Shown here one piece after another: positions 44,533-55,492 of a DNA stretch of 64,000 bases. How positions within the stretch are numbered: the first letter of the stretch is position 1; every line of letters begins with the position of its first letter. This DNA is from Aegilops tauschii subsp. strangulata. Taxonomy: Eukaryota; Streptophyta; Magnoliopsida; Poales; Poaceae. A program made the translations under genes and the position numbers. Location of the stretch: positions 377,743,633-377,807,632 of the forward strand of contig NC_053039.3 of assembly GCF_002575655.3 (NCBI RefSeq). Reading direction: 5' to 3'. The notes under the pieces are model-generated. The model did not search any database. It saw only the letters and a program-made list of their open reading frames with translations, and was not told the origin of the DNA.

Positions 44533-46730
44533 TGCAATGGCGGAGCTGGGGGTATTCCTGGGTATTCCCTGGAATACCAAAGAATTTTGTGCAAAATTTT
44601 TTTTACTACATATATCAATATACGGTGTGGACTGACTTGGCCCAACCCAAACACAGCGACGCAGCGATGCGGGGAGCCAGACAGGAGCGACCGGGTGTCT
44701 GGTCTCGTGCGCGAGTAGCAGACCGAATCCCCTTTCCCCTTTCCCTAACCTAGCGCTAGTTGAGGCTCCGGCGGCGGTGGCGAGCGATTCTGGTCCGACA
44801 GCCGGCCTTCTCCTCTCGCCTCTCCCTCAGTTCCTCCCCTCCACTCCGGCCATCTCCCTCCCCAGCTCCCCTCCCCTCCGTCCGTCCCTCTCCTCCAATC
44901 CTCCGCGACTCCGCCAGGCGCCAGGCGCCAGGCCGCCAGTCCGCCTCCGGCTTCCCCAGCACGGCGACTGCCGGCAGCGCCCTCCGTCGATAGTACGACC
45001 TCGGTTCAGCGCCGTCCCGCAGCAGCAGGCAGCAGGTCCGGCGACAGCGCCGTCCAGCAGCAGCAGGCAGCAGGTCTGACCTTGGTTCCTCACTACCTCT
45101 GTTTATTTCCCTCTGTTTCTAACAAATCTGTAGATTATTCAGTGAGTGCTTGTAAATTTAAATGCAGTAAACTGAAATTGCAATAACTTCCTTTACTATG
45201 TGATTCATTTCTTGCTTACTATGAAAATTGAAGTGTTTGATTGGCCCCATGTACATTAGGCCATGCCACATTGTCACTGCCACTGATTTCTATTTTGTTT
45301 ATGTGATTGTCATGCAGATGAAGAAGAAGGATGTTAGCATATTTGAAATGTGGGACAAATCTTCAAGACAAGGAAAATAACTTCTACGTCCACACCAACT
45401 TCTCTTTCCGTTGAGCTGGAGAGCAATCTGCAGCTAGCACTAGTGCAAAGATATGACGAAGCTCCGCAACCGGAGAGGGAGACAACTCCAATTGTAGAAG
45501 ATGATGAAGCGGTCGATGAAGATGATGAATCAATGCCCCAATTTGAAGCAGATTTGGCAGCTCTGGAACGTGATCCCGGCAAGCGACTTCCCATTTCTTC
45601 GTATCATGCCAATGACCAAGTAGAGTTAGAAGGAGATGCATTGACTTGGGTGCTTGTCAACCAAAGGATCATAAGTTTGAGATCAGAGATTTTAGTGGAC
45701 ATCCCCGTCGCTTTTGCCCTACTTGGTTTAAGCATCATAAGTGGCTTGAGTATAGTGTGCAAGAAGAGGCTGCTTTCTGCTTTGTTTGCTACTTGTTCAA
45801 GGATAAAACAAAAAGTCTCGGAGGAGATGCATTTGTGAACGTTGGGGCTCTCACTACAGAATGTCAACCATGTTATCTCTATGTATCCGGCAATAAGGCG
45901 TGTTCTCATAAGGATTGCAAAAGAGTATATAATGGCACAGAGGCAGTAGCAGCAATGACTATGTTGACATCATTTCAGACATTTGAATTTGTTTTCATGG
46001 CACACTTGATGCAAGAAATATTTGAATACACCGATGACTCGGGTAGAGCTTTGCAAAAGAAAGATTAAGATATTGTTAATGCTATGGAGATTGTTGATCT
46101 CACAAAGCTGCACTTGCAATGCTTGCGAGAAGATGAAGGGTGGAATGATTTTCTTGAGAATGTCACTTCTTTTTGTGTAAAGCACAAGATCAAAATTGTT
46201 GACATGGAGGCTCCTTACTATCCTGCTGGGAGACCAAGAAGAGGGTGCTTCAATGGCACAAAGAATTACCAACGTTTCAAGGTTGAAACGTTTGTGGGTG
46301 TCATTGATAGGCAACTTCAAGAGCTGAATGCAAGATTTGAAGAGGTAAACACTGAACTACTTGCATGGCAGCATTCAGTCCACATGATTCATTTGATGCT
46401 TATGATAAAGAGAAGTTGGTTAGGCTTGCTAGAAAGTTTTATGCTAAGGATTTTACAAATGATGAATTGTCAAGACTTCCATGGCAATTAAGCATGTTCA
46501 TTTCTCATGTGCGTAAGGATAAAAGGTTTAGCAAGTTGAAGAATCTATGTGAGCTTTCAGTTTTGATGGTTGAGACAAGAAAGAAAGAACAATATTATAT
46601 CGTTTACAAACTTCTTAAGTTGGTTTCATTCTTCCGGTAGCCACTGCTAGCGTTGAGAGGGTATTTTCCTCGATGAAATACGTGAAGAATTCACTAAGAA
46701 ACAAAATGGGTGATGAATATTTGAACAATT
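44533..46730 (+). mobile_element. hAT element, right part removed by a Copia insertion
   Basis: Left end CAATGGCGGAGCTGGGGGTA matches plant hAT ends (CAGTGGCGGAGCC). A GC-rich non-coding leader (44760-45070), an intron-like stretch ending TGCAG at 45317 and a decayed transposase gene follow. At 46731 an Angela-like LTR begins in the dimerisation domain. The right end of the hAT element must lie past that element, outside the window. Confidence 0.72.
45318..46730 (+). pseudogene. hAT transposase (TTF-type zinc finger / MYM-like), broken and truncated
   Basis: Starts MKKKDVSIFEMWDKSSRQG and soon meets a stop; the homologous reading continues in another frame with SVELESNLQLALVQRYDEAP. Then DPGKRLPISSYHANDQ, another frame change, and the TTF-type zinc-finger region: DFSGHPRRFCPTWFKHHKWL, AAFCFVCYLFKD. 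The central catalytic part is largely missing: the text jumps to a late segment (TDDSGRALQKKD, GRPRRGCFNGTKNYQRFKVE). The C-terminal hAT dimerisation domain survives in pieces, ending ATASVERVFSSMKYVKNSL before the LTR. At least three frame changes, so inactive. The family is cut-and-paste DNA transposase, related to the ZMYM1-like proteins of annotation pipelines. Confidence 0.82.
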
Positions 46731-47921
46731 TGTTGGAAATATGCTCTAGAGGCAATAACAAATTGGTTATTATTATATTTCCTTGTTCATGATAATCGTT
46801 TATTATCCATGCTAGAATTTGTATTGATAGGAAACTCAGATACATGTGTGGATACATAGACAACACCATGTCCCTAGTAAGCCTCTAGTTGACTAGCTCG
46901 TCGATCAATTGATGGTTACGGTTTCCTGACCATGGACATTGGATGTCGTTGATAACGGGATCACATCATTAGGAGAATGATGTGATGGACAAGACCCAAT
47001 CCTAAGCCTAGCACAAGATCGTGTAGTTCGTTTGCTAAGAGCTTTTCTAATGTCAAGTATCATTTCCTTAGACCATGAGATTGTGCAACTCCCGGATACC
47101 GTAGGAATGCTTTGGGTGTACCAAACGTCACAACGTAACTGGGTGGCTATAAAGGTGCACTACAGGTATCTCCGAAAGTGTCTGTTGGGTTGGCACGAAT
47201 CGAGACTGAGATTTTTCACTCCGTGTAAACGGAGAGGTATCTCTGGGCCCACTCGGTAGGACATCATCATAATGTGCACAATGTGACCAAGGAGTTGATC
47301 ACGGGATGATGTGTTACGGAACGAGTAAAGAGACTTGCCGGTAACGAGATTGAACAAGGTATCGGGATACCGACGATCGAATCTCGGGCAAGTAACATAC
47401 CGATTGACAAAGGGAATTGTATACGGGATTGATTGAATCCCCGACATCATGGTTCATCCGATGAGATCATCGTGGAACATGTGGGAGCCAACATGGGTAT
47501 CCAGATCCCGATGTTGGTTATTGGCCGGAGAACGTCTCGGTCATGTCTGCATGGTTCCCGAACCCGTAGGGTCTACACACTTAAGGTTCGATAACGCTAG
47601 GGTTATAGGGAATAGATATACGTGGTTACCGAATGTTGTTCGGAGTCCCGGATGAGATCCCGAACGTCACGAGGAGTTCCGGAATTGTCTGGAGGTAAAG
47701 ATTTATATATGGGAAGTCCTGTTTTGGTCACCGGAAAAGTTTCGGGTGCTACCGGTAACGTACCGGGACCACCGGGAGGGTCCCGGGGGTCCACCAGTTG
47801 GGGCCACTGGCCCCAGAGGGCTGCGTGGGCCAAGTGTGGGAGGGGACCAGCCCCAGGTGGGCTGGTGCGCCCCCCCCCCCACAAGAGGCCTAAGGCGCAG
47901 GGAAAGGGGGAAGGGGGAAAC

Positions 47922-50900
47922 TGTGACACCCCAAAATTTTGACTTTGTTTTACTAATTAAAATTTTGCCAGGAAATTAAACTTTTCCATTTGTCAAGATT
48001 TACCCCTTTTGATATTGTGGATTTTTACCTCAAGTGGAAACTTTCCAAAAGTATTGTTGGATTTGTATACTCTCTCTATGAAACAATTCTTTATCAGTGG
48101 ATTTAATTGCAAGATTTGTTTTCTCAGAGCTTTATTCTTTTAAAATGATTTCTTTTGGATTTGGAGCCTGTTTTGCACTGGAACCATTTGGCAAATGCCT
48201 TTAAAATTTCCACCAAAATTTGGGGATGTCTTGCAAAAATATCTTTTGGTTATTAGAGATTTTGAGCTCTACATCAACTTTTCAAATCTGGGCCAGTAGG
48301 CATTTTTTCACTACAACCTATTTAAATATTGCTTTAAAAATTCTTCCAGGTGTTTGGAGAGGTCAGTAGATGCATATAATTCAACTTCATGCAAAAACCC
48401 AGTGATGTTCTTTGAAACATTTGAGTGAATCAACCTCTTTTCCATTCTGGTCCAGTTTGGTGATTTATACGGCAACCCTATTCTATTTTGCTCTAGTGAC
48501 CCTGAGCTTTTTCCTGCTTGTAGCCCTTCCTACAAACCCCTTAAGTCTAGGAGAGTGGACCCTTTGGAGGATTTTAAGTGCATGCAATGAAACCTTTTTC
48601 TTTCTGTCCAAAACTGTAGTTTTGCAACGCTTGCACTAACAAGTTTCTGGTTTTGCCCAAATGACCTTGCCATCACCACCCACATCCAGGGAGACCCTGA
48701 TCTGGAGATTTTGGCCACTCCAAAAGTTGCCTAAGTGCACTTGGCATTCTGTCGAACACTTGGTGTGCACAGTCAGTTTTGGGCATGTTTCCTAGTTTGC
48801 ACTATGATCTTGATCCCCTGACCCAGCAACCTTGTCCACTAAGCTCCTGGCTACCCATAACCTAGTCCTGTTAAGTGCCAGCCTCACCCTCGCACTCTAG
48901 GCCGCCCTGGCATTTCGTCGAGCACGTCCCGTGCGTGCTCTGGGCGCGCCCAGAGCGCACGTTTTGCACGCGCGCGCACCGAGCCGCCGCGCCGCACTGC
49001 CGCCCCCGACGCGTCCCGTCCCTGGCCCCAGCTCGCCCGCTGAGACGCGCACTACGCTCGTGCACTACGCTCGCCCACTCTCCACGCCACCCCTGGCGCC
49101 CTATAGCGCCGCTGGCAGAGCTTTTGGCGGCATGCCGGCGTCGGCAGTGAGCCTCTGCCATGGACGGCGCCGCCCAAACCACGCCAGCGCGCCAGCTGCC
49201 CCGGTGAACAGCTCGAGCTTATCCCGAAGCCCGTCGGCACGCGCTCGTCGCCGCCACCTCGCCCTGCAGCTACAGCACCGCGGTCGCCGGCGTTCTTATC
49301 CTCAGCCGCCACGGGATCAGCCTCGAGCGCCTATTTAAGGGATCCCCGAGCTCGTTCAAGACCTCAGGCGACCTCAGACTTTCCCCCTTGTGCTCCCCAA
49401 GCAGTGGATTGGCCGGGAGAGGCCATCTTCCCCAACTCCGGCCGGTTCGGCCGCCGCTGCCTTCCGGTGCCATTCGTCGCAACCAGCCACTCCCCCGCGC
49501 ATCCAGCGCCACCAATCGCTTCCTCTTGTCCTTGCGGAGCTGCCCAGCGCCTCACCCTCGATCGGAGACCACCGGAGCCCTAAACTCACTTCACTCCCGT
49601 AGCCCTCTCCGCCGCGGAGCTCGCCGCCGGCGACTCCTCCCACCACCGTCGACTCAAGAACCACCGAGAGGACCGCCCCGGTCTGGCGGGTCCATCCCTG
49701 CCCTCAGGAGCCCTCGAGGAGCCGCCGTTCATCGCCGGCGATCGCCGGAGTCCCGCTCCCGTGCGGGCAGAGAAGAGGAGGGAGAGAAGAGAATGGTCAA
49801 ACCTGACCAGTGGGCCCTCTGGACCCACTGTCAGTGACCCCCGCGCCACCCACGCTGGCTTAAGTGGAAGCGTATTTCCGAGAGTACGTATCCCTTACCC
49901 CGAAAGCGTAAGCGCCCCGAAACGTTTTCCTTTTTCTGGTTTTATTTAAAACAGAGATTTGACCAAACTTTGACTGGCTATATCTTTTAAAATAAAACTC
50001 CAAATGAGTTGATTCTTTTTCCTACCTCTCTCAAATTTCATCTAGTTTATTTTAGGATTTATTTCAAAAAAATTTGAGACAACTTTTTGCACTGTATTTG
50101 AAATATTTGTATTTGATTATATTTTTCAAAATAGGAAATGGGGAGAGAAGAAAGCTTTCAAAAAGTGCACCCTTTGCATACTCTTGAAGGCAAGCATTCT
50201 GAACTCTGGCATAATATTTTTGTGTGGTGTTTTGATATGGTTACAACACCACTTGGGCTTGGAGTATACGTTATCTTTATGTAACGATAAAGTCTCACGC
50301 ATGAGTGCATTTTGGAGATGTTTTGTTGTTAGCAATGGATATGCTGGTGATAGTGACCATCCTCGTGAGCTTCTCATGCATACCGGAAGGCAGCCGGGAA
50401 AGTCGTGGTCTTGGGTAGACACGGGCTTTTCCCTAGTCCCTCGTCGAGACGAGTATGTCCGGTATGGTATGGTGAGGCTTGATGAGTGGTGAGTTTATCT
50501 GTTAATGGTAATATTGTTGGAGAATGCTTGGACCTCCTGAGTTGGCCGTAGGTCGAGTCTTGGTTAGTATCTTCCACTACTTGTTTTGTACTACCACTTG
50601 TCCCTGCCGCAGGTAGGGTATGGTTCAGTAAGTTGTCAACCCCTTACCAAAGCACACACCGTACAGAGAGGCCATGGTGGAAGATACCGGGTGCATCCGG
50701 TAGGCAGGCCACCTGGTCCGGGGGCATGGGTGTTTCCGGTTGGGACCGAGAGGGGGGCACCCCTTAGAGCGCGCGTATATAAATTTGATCCCATGCTACG
50801 TCGAGGTTGTAGCCTCCCCACTTAGAGTTTTGCTTGGCAGGTGTCGTGGGTGATTCCAGACACCGGTAAGTTAAGCTGGTGTGTGCAGGTCAGGCGTGTT

Positions 50901-52116
50901 TTCAATTAAAAGGCCGTAGGCGGAATTAGTCCCGATGGACTAAATAAATTCGTTACTCGTGGGTAAATAGTACACCCTCTGCAGAGAATATATCCATTCG
51001 GATAGCCATGTTCATGGGTAAGGACTACAGTCTGAGGTGGATCTAGTGACGGTTTTCGGATGGAGAAACGGTTAACTGGATCATGGAAACGGTATTCGGA
51101 TGGAGAACGGCTTAATTAGAATCTAGTGACGGTCTTCGGATGGAGGAACGGTTAGACTAGCTATTGTTTATGACCTGTGACACATGAGGATTATGATTAT
51201 TATTTTTATGGACTAACCATTTTCATTATTTGAATTTATTGAGTATCCCTGGGACGGTTCTACCTCCTGGATATTCACTACGATTATTCTTATATAAGCC
51301 CTTTATGTGGTGTCGCTCAGACGCCCGACTGTGGCATGTTTGTTATTTATTTATCCCTTATAAGCCCTTTATGTGGTGTCGTTCAGACGCCCGACTGCGG
51401 CATGTTTGTTATTTATTTATCCTTTATAAGCCCTTTATGTGGTGTCGCTCAGACGCCCGACTGCGGCATGTTTGTTATTTATTTATCCTTTATAAGCCCT
51501 TTCTGTGGTGTCGCTCAGACGCCCGACTGCGGCATTGTTAATTTATTTGCAACCTTTCGAGGAGTCATTTCAGACACTCGGTCAGTACATTCTGTTTTTC
51601 TCCCGCATTGCATGTTCATATTTTTCCCTGCATGCGAGCATCACAGATTTTTGTGACAGACGTTATCATCATAAAAATATTTCGGAGCATGATTACCCCT
51701 TGTTATATTATACTCGTGTTCCTAATGTTTGCGAGTACATTCAAACGTACTCACTGGCTTGTCCCTGGCTATTGTCTTGGCCAGATTTCGCGCATGGGGA
51801 GAGCGTTACGACGACAGCCCCGGAACCTACGCAGTGTTGATAGCAGCCTCGCGAAGATAGGAGTTATCCTGGTCAGCTGTTCTTGTGGGAAATGGAGTCC
51901 CATAGATGCAGATGAACCACAAACCGCTTCCGCCATCAACCACTAGAAACCAAGTGTTGTACTCCTAGGCCACAATGGTCTTGTACTACATATTTTGTAC
52001 TTTGCTTGGAATTCTTGTATCAAGTTGGTGCCTCATCAGCTAACAGTAATCCTGGGGCTGGTGAGCACAAAGGCCGCTTTCTGGGAAATTAATATCCCAA
52101 AAATCCGGTCATGACA
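47922..52116 (+). repeat. 5' LTR of the LARD
   Basis: Begins TGTGACACCCCAAAATTTTG, ends AATCCGGTCATGACA. Contains a GC-rich 1-kb block (48870-49840), a TATA-like GTATATAAATTTG near 50775, three imperfect CGG-TTTTCGGATGGAGAA units (51050-51155) and a four-unit 66-bp repeat (51294-51550). The GC-rich block is open in many frames but shows no known protein. Confidence 0.88.
51294..51550 (+). repeat. 66-bp tandem repeat, four units, in the 5' LTR
   Basis: Units start at ATAAGCCCTTTATGTGGTGT, positions 51294, 51360, 51426 and 51492. Each contains GTCG-TCAGACGCCCGACTG and GTTATTTATTTATCC. Because 66 is divisible by 3, several frames stay open across all four. Confidence 0.93.
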
Positions 52117-52120
52117 GACT

Positions 52121-52133
52121 TGGTATTAGAGCC
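52121..52133 (+). other. Primer-binding site of the LARD
   Basis: TGGTATTAGAGCC, four bases after the LTR, close to the plant initiator-Met tRNA site TGGTATCAGAGCC. Confidence 0.8.
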
Positions 52134-52369
52134 AGGCTGACCATTGGCTAATCCTATCTTAGCCAGGTCAATAAACCTAGGTTAACCAAACCACCAGACC
52201 TTAACCTAACCTCGGCAAGCTTCTCGCGTAAGATAGCCCCACAGTGACCCGACGCCTTTCGGCGGACGGTGCCCAACCTATCAGCCTAGCCCGTCGATCG
52301 CGCGCCAGTGACCGACACCCAACCCGTCCCATTCGCAAGCGTACGAAGGAAGACTCCGTCCCCTTTTCC

Positions 52370-52377
52370 TATAAAAA
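52370..52377 (+). promoter_or_regulatory. TATA box before LARD ORF 1
   Basis: TATAAAAA, 64 bp before the ATG at 52434. It lies in the internal region rather than the LTR, and the equivalent box precedes ORF 2. Confidence 0.6.
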
Positions 52378-52433
52378 GGGCACGCTAGCCTCAACCCAGC
52401 ACGGCACAACCCCTTTCCCCAAACCAAGCCACG

Positions 52434-53228
52434 ATGCCTGGCCCCATCGTTCACAATGAGACTACAGCAACCAACCTTGGAGGTTTTGTGACCGTGCTCG
52501 CAAACCTCACTCGCCGTGCCTATGCATTAGAAGAGCCTCCTGAATATGTTGTGTACCAAGGACCCATGTACGGTGAGAGCCGTCAGTACTAGGCCACTGT
52601 GCACATCTATGGTAGGGGTCTGTCGCCAGAACGTCCCTACAGGTTCACTGGAAGGACCACTTCCTTTGAGCCACAAGCCATCCAACTGGCAGCTCGAGAA
52701 GCTATAGTTCAACTCCGGCACTTGTCGCCCAGAGTTAACTGTCGCTCGTTCTACTACTACCCCAGTCGTGACGGGTATGGTAGACCGCCCCAGGTTGCCA
52801 ACGGAGATCACGAGACAGATCCTGCACTATTGCATCTGGTGCGCTATGTAAGCGCACTAGAACAACTGTTCGATCAGGTCACCCTTGATCTGATCGCAGC
52901 TCGTGGAGAACTGGTTCGCCGAGCCCCGGCGAGAGGAGAAGTGGAGCCCGACGCCGACAACCCAGTCGTGCTGTTCGGACACCCAATTGATCCCTTGAGG
53001 TCTGCCCCGGCCATCAACCAGAGTGCTTTGGTGTCCCCAGAAGCGCTCCGTCGTCTTTTGGGAACCCGTTCCAATGGGATTGTGGCCAACAACCCCCGCG
53101 ATGGCCATCACCACTACCCCGACCCTGCAGCCCCTCAACCTCAACCAGCAAATCCCGATGGAGAAACCCGTGGAGAAACCTCGGCATCCGCCAGGCCAAC
53201 CCACTTAGACATTAACGAAGTAGACTAG
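52434..53228 (+). pseudogene. LARD ORF 1, dsRNA-binding-like fold suspected, one stop
   Basis: 264 sense codons starting MPGPIVHNETTATNLGGF, interrupted only by TAG at codon 53 (52590-52592). The paralogous ORF 2 has Trp at the same position, so TGG to TAG is the likely change. Residues 35-95 run PPEYVVYQGPMYG, then Y-stop-ATVHIYGRG, then F-GR and a helix QAIQLAAREAIVQLR. This is the order seen in double-stranded-RNA-binding domains (P-x-Y, G-P, beta strands, then an Ala-rich second helix), though the usual basic KKxAK patch is absent. FYYYPSRDGYG follows, then a helical segment with EQLFDQVTLDLIAARG and a Pro/Asn-rich tail. No catalytic motif. The function is not known; RNA binding during particle packaging or silencing evasion are guesses. 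Identity as a former protein is well supported by the ORF 2 match. Confidence 0.7.
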
Positions 53229-53523
53229 GTCGCTCGAGTTGTATCGAGCCTTAGTTTTCCTACGCTTTGTAATGGTGTGATCTTGTATCGCTTTTATTAA
53301 ACGCTGTCTGCTTGTGCGCCCCGTTTTGGAGTAGTAGCTATGCATATGTACGCTGGCGTACAGTTGCATTTTTAAAATTTCGGGCGCAGCTACCAAGACC
53401 AACCCCGACGGCACCCACAGTAAGGCGTCACATTTATGTGATGCGTATATCTGTGGCTTTGACCCTAGAACAGGATCGACAACCAGTTGCCCTTCACCAC
53501 GGTAGATAACCCAACCCCAATGC

Positions 53524-53531
53524 TATAAAAA
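53524..53531 (+). promoter_or_regulatory. TATA box before LARD ORF 2
   Basis: TATAAAAA followed by GGCC, 74 bp before the ATG at 53598, in the same setting as the box before ORF 1. Confidence 0.6.
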
Positions 53532-53597
53532 GGCCACCTCGTGACCTTGCCGAGTACCCCTCACCTTGTGCGCAGCACTCACAGCCATTTCTTTGCC

Positions 53598-54230
53598 ATG
53601 CCGACCCCCAGTATTTATCTGAGAACCCCATACGCAACCCCGGGTAGTTTTGTTAAATTATTGTGGGACTTTACCTGCAGTACCATGAGTGCCACCCATC
53701 CACCCCAGTACGAGTTGCTCAAATCGAGGATCACCCCATCCACCTCGAAATATTGGGCAGTGGTGCACATCCCTCCCGCATACCCAAACCAAGACCCAAC
53801 AGAAGTTTCCTTCGTGGGAAAATCCATGCCGACTCCGCATATGGCCATAGAAGCTGCTGCGTACGAGGCGCTCGCTCGCCTTCGATTCGCGGTACCCTAT
53901 GCCAGCGAACGAGGATATTATTATTTTCCGAGTCGTGCAGCACCCGGAGAAGTTGCATCTTTTCCCGGTGGACGAATTGAGAGAGATCCAGTACTGGCCA
54001 ACCTTGCCCAGTACGTTATCGCTCAGGAGCGTTTGACTCAGCGGGTAATGGGTTATCTCCAGAGCCTCGCTGATTTAAATCCTCGGATCGCTATTGGCAG
54101 ACCACTGAGGCCTGACCAGGAGAGGCGCATTCATCGACTGGTCAACCCGCTTCCCCCGATAGAAGAGGAGTGTGCCCCAGTACCAGAGGCGTTTTCTCAG
54201 GACCCTGTCTTTTTGCCGTTTTCTTTGTAA
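53598..54230 (+). CDS. LARD ORF 2, paralogue of ORF 1, intact
   Basis: 210 residues with no break. Start chosen at MPTPSIYL because it aligns with MPGPIVHN of ORF 1; an upstream in-frame codon at 53541 has no counterpart. The two proteins share register: PP-x-Y at 35-38, Y-W-A at 52-54, VHI at 56-58, F-x-G(K/R) near 72-75, then an Ala-rich helix (HMAIEAAAYEALARLR at 81-96; AIQLAAREAIVQLR in ORF 1). Both then have Y-YY/F-PSR, a DP-L--L--YV-A-E-L block and a helical tail. This arrangement resembles a dsRNA-binding domain plus a partner helix, an inference from pattern only. The protein is neutral to slightly acidic and has no signal peptide or membrane segment. Keeping this frame open in an element otherwise without genes suggests selection or very recent origin. 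Confidence 0.68.
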   Translation: MPTPSIYLRTPYATPGSFVKLLWDFTCSTMSATHPPQYELLKSRITPSTSKYWAVVHIPPAYPNQDPTEVSFVGKSMPTPHMAIEAAAYEALARLRFAVPYASERGYYYFPSRAAPGEVASFPGGRIERDPVLANLAQYVIAQERLTQRVMGYLQSLADLNPRIAIGRPLRPDQERRIHRLVNPLPPIEEECAPVPEAFSQDPVFLPFSL

Positions 54231-54653
54231 ACGTCACCGCTGTGTTTATTATCCCAGTATTTATTTATGTGTTGTAACTTGCGCGTGGTATCCAAATTTG
54301 TGCGATGAATCCGAGTTTTGGTTTCAATTATGTGAGCAGTGTTGCTGCTGTTATTTTTGTTATAACTTTTTTTTTCTCTCGGAATATTTTTTGTAATGAG
54401 ATTTCTTTCCCCGAGTTGCTACAGCGTATATATCTTTACGACATAGATTTTTTTTATTCGCACAGCACTGTAACAGCAGACTCACAACCTCAACCACTCG
54501 ACCTTGTGCACTAATTGCAAATCCTCGTACACATTTTGCGCCTAACTGATCACACCCGAGGACACCACAGTCTCAGTAAGAGAGATTTGTGAGTGATCAT
54601 TCGGACGCGAGCTGCCCCAGCACACCGACAACAGTTAGCACTCGATGCCGCAC

Positions 54654-54917
54654 CTAATCCTCGTGATCGCCGCCACCGCGAAGAGCTAACACTCGAGCGG
54701 CAGCATCACGACGATCATCCAGGATCATCGCGCACAAGAGCACGGATAACCCCAGCAGCACCGCCAAACCTCCACACACCAGGACCACATACCAGTCCGG
54801 CATCGCCTCCGCCATTGGAGCCTCGTCTCGAGCTCCTGCTAACAACAATGGAGGAGAAGGAAGGAGAAGTAGGAACGAGGCCAGGTGTGAGGAAGAAGAG
54901 AGGAGCACCGTGATCAT
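54654..54917 (-). CDS. Antisense LARD ORF with a membrane segment
   Basis: Up to 87 residues from Met at 54917, or 53 from Met at 54815 (MAEAMPDWYVVLVCGGLAVL). A clear hydrophobic span of about 22 residues (YVVLVCGGLAVLLGLSVLLCAM) is followed by DDRRDAAARVLALRGGG and a stop. A minus-strand TATAAAA at 54918-54924 is too close to serve the first Met but sits about 105 bp before the second. The opposite strand here is Pro/Ala/Arg-rich low complexity, so part of the hydrophobicity could be a by-product of composition. Antisense ORFs are known from some plant Gypsy lineages. Unproven. Confidence 0.38.
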   Translation of the reverse strand: MITVLLSSSSHLASFLLLLPSPPLLLAGARDEAPMAEAMPDWYVVLVCGGLAVLLGLSVLLCAMILDDRRDAAARVLALRGGGDHED

Positions 54918-55477
54918 TTTATAGCTCGAGATCGGTGTACGGTGGGCGAGGTCCACCAGCGCCACTCGTCGCTCGATCGCCGGTGTTCGGAGGCGAGTCC
55001 GTGAGCAGTGCCGACAGCGCACTGGCCCGCGAGGTGAGTGCACGCTGCACCGGCAGCTAGCACGCCGCGCACTACCGCAGTACGGCCTAGATGCCCTACG
55101 CGCTAGGCGTCGCCGGTGGAGGAAGCGCGGGAGAGCACGCGAGAGAGAAGAGAGAGCCAGAGGTAGAAGAAGAGGCCGACAGTGGGCCCTGGGTCCACCT
55201 GCAAGCCAGTGAGAGCACTGTGCTCTCGGGTGCGATCAGCGTATCTTAGTAATTTAGAATTTATTCTAAATTACTGTGCCCAGCATAGAAATATCTCGGG
55301 TTTTTTTCCCGACCTTAGATTTTTCCACGCAACGCCAGTGTCCACACTGTGGTTTTACACCACTAATTGCCCTCTCACTGTAGCCGCTTTGTTTTTACAC
55401 AGTTGAATGATTTCTTTGGGTAAGGGCAATGTTTGTTCAAAATAGCTTTTAACAAATCTCGAGGACGAGATTTTTCT

Positions 55478-55492
55478 TAAGGGGGGTAGTGT
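55478..55492 (+). other. Polypurine tract of the LARD
   Basis: TAAGGGGGGTAGTGT runs directly into the 3' LTR. The preceding CGAGGACGAGATTTTTCTTA is a common Gypsy pre-tract sequence. Confidence 0.8.

Noticed and set aside
48871..49849. ORFs of 80-150 codons in the GC-rich block of the LARD LTR (repeated at 56446-57407)
   Set aside because: Duplicated only because they lie in both LTRs; several frames open at once, no domain, and no clear promoter relation.
51230..51541. ORF with a 22-residue repeat (YKPFMWCRSDARLRH) in the LTR, and the idea of a CRISPR-like array
   Set aside because: The repeat length of 66 bp keeps frames open by arithmetic. Units are contiguous without spacers, so it is a minisatellite, not a CRISPR array.
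54918..54925. Minus-strand TATA box as promoter for the first Met of the antisense ORF
   Set aside because: The box is directly next to that Met, too close for a transcript to include it. Only the downstream Met at 54815 would fit.
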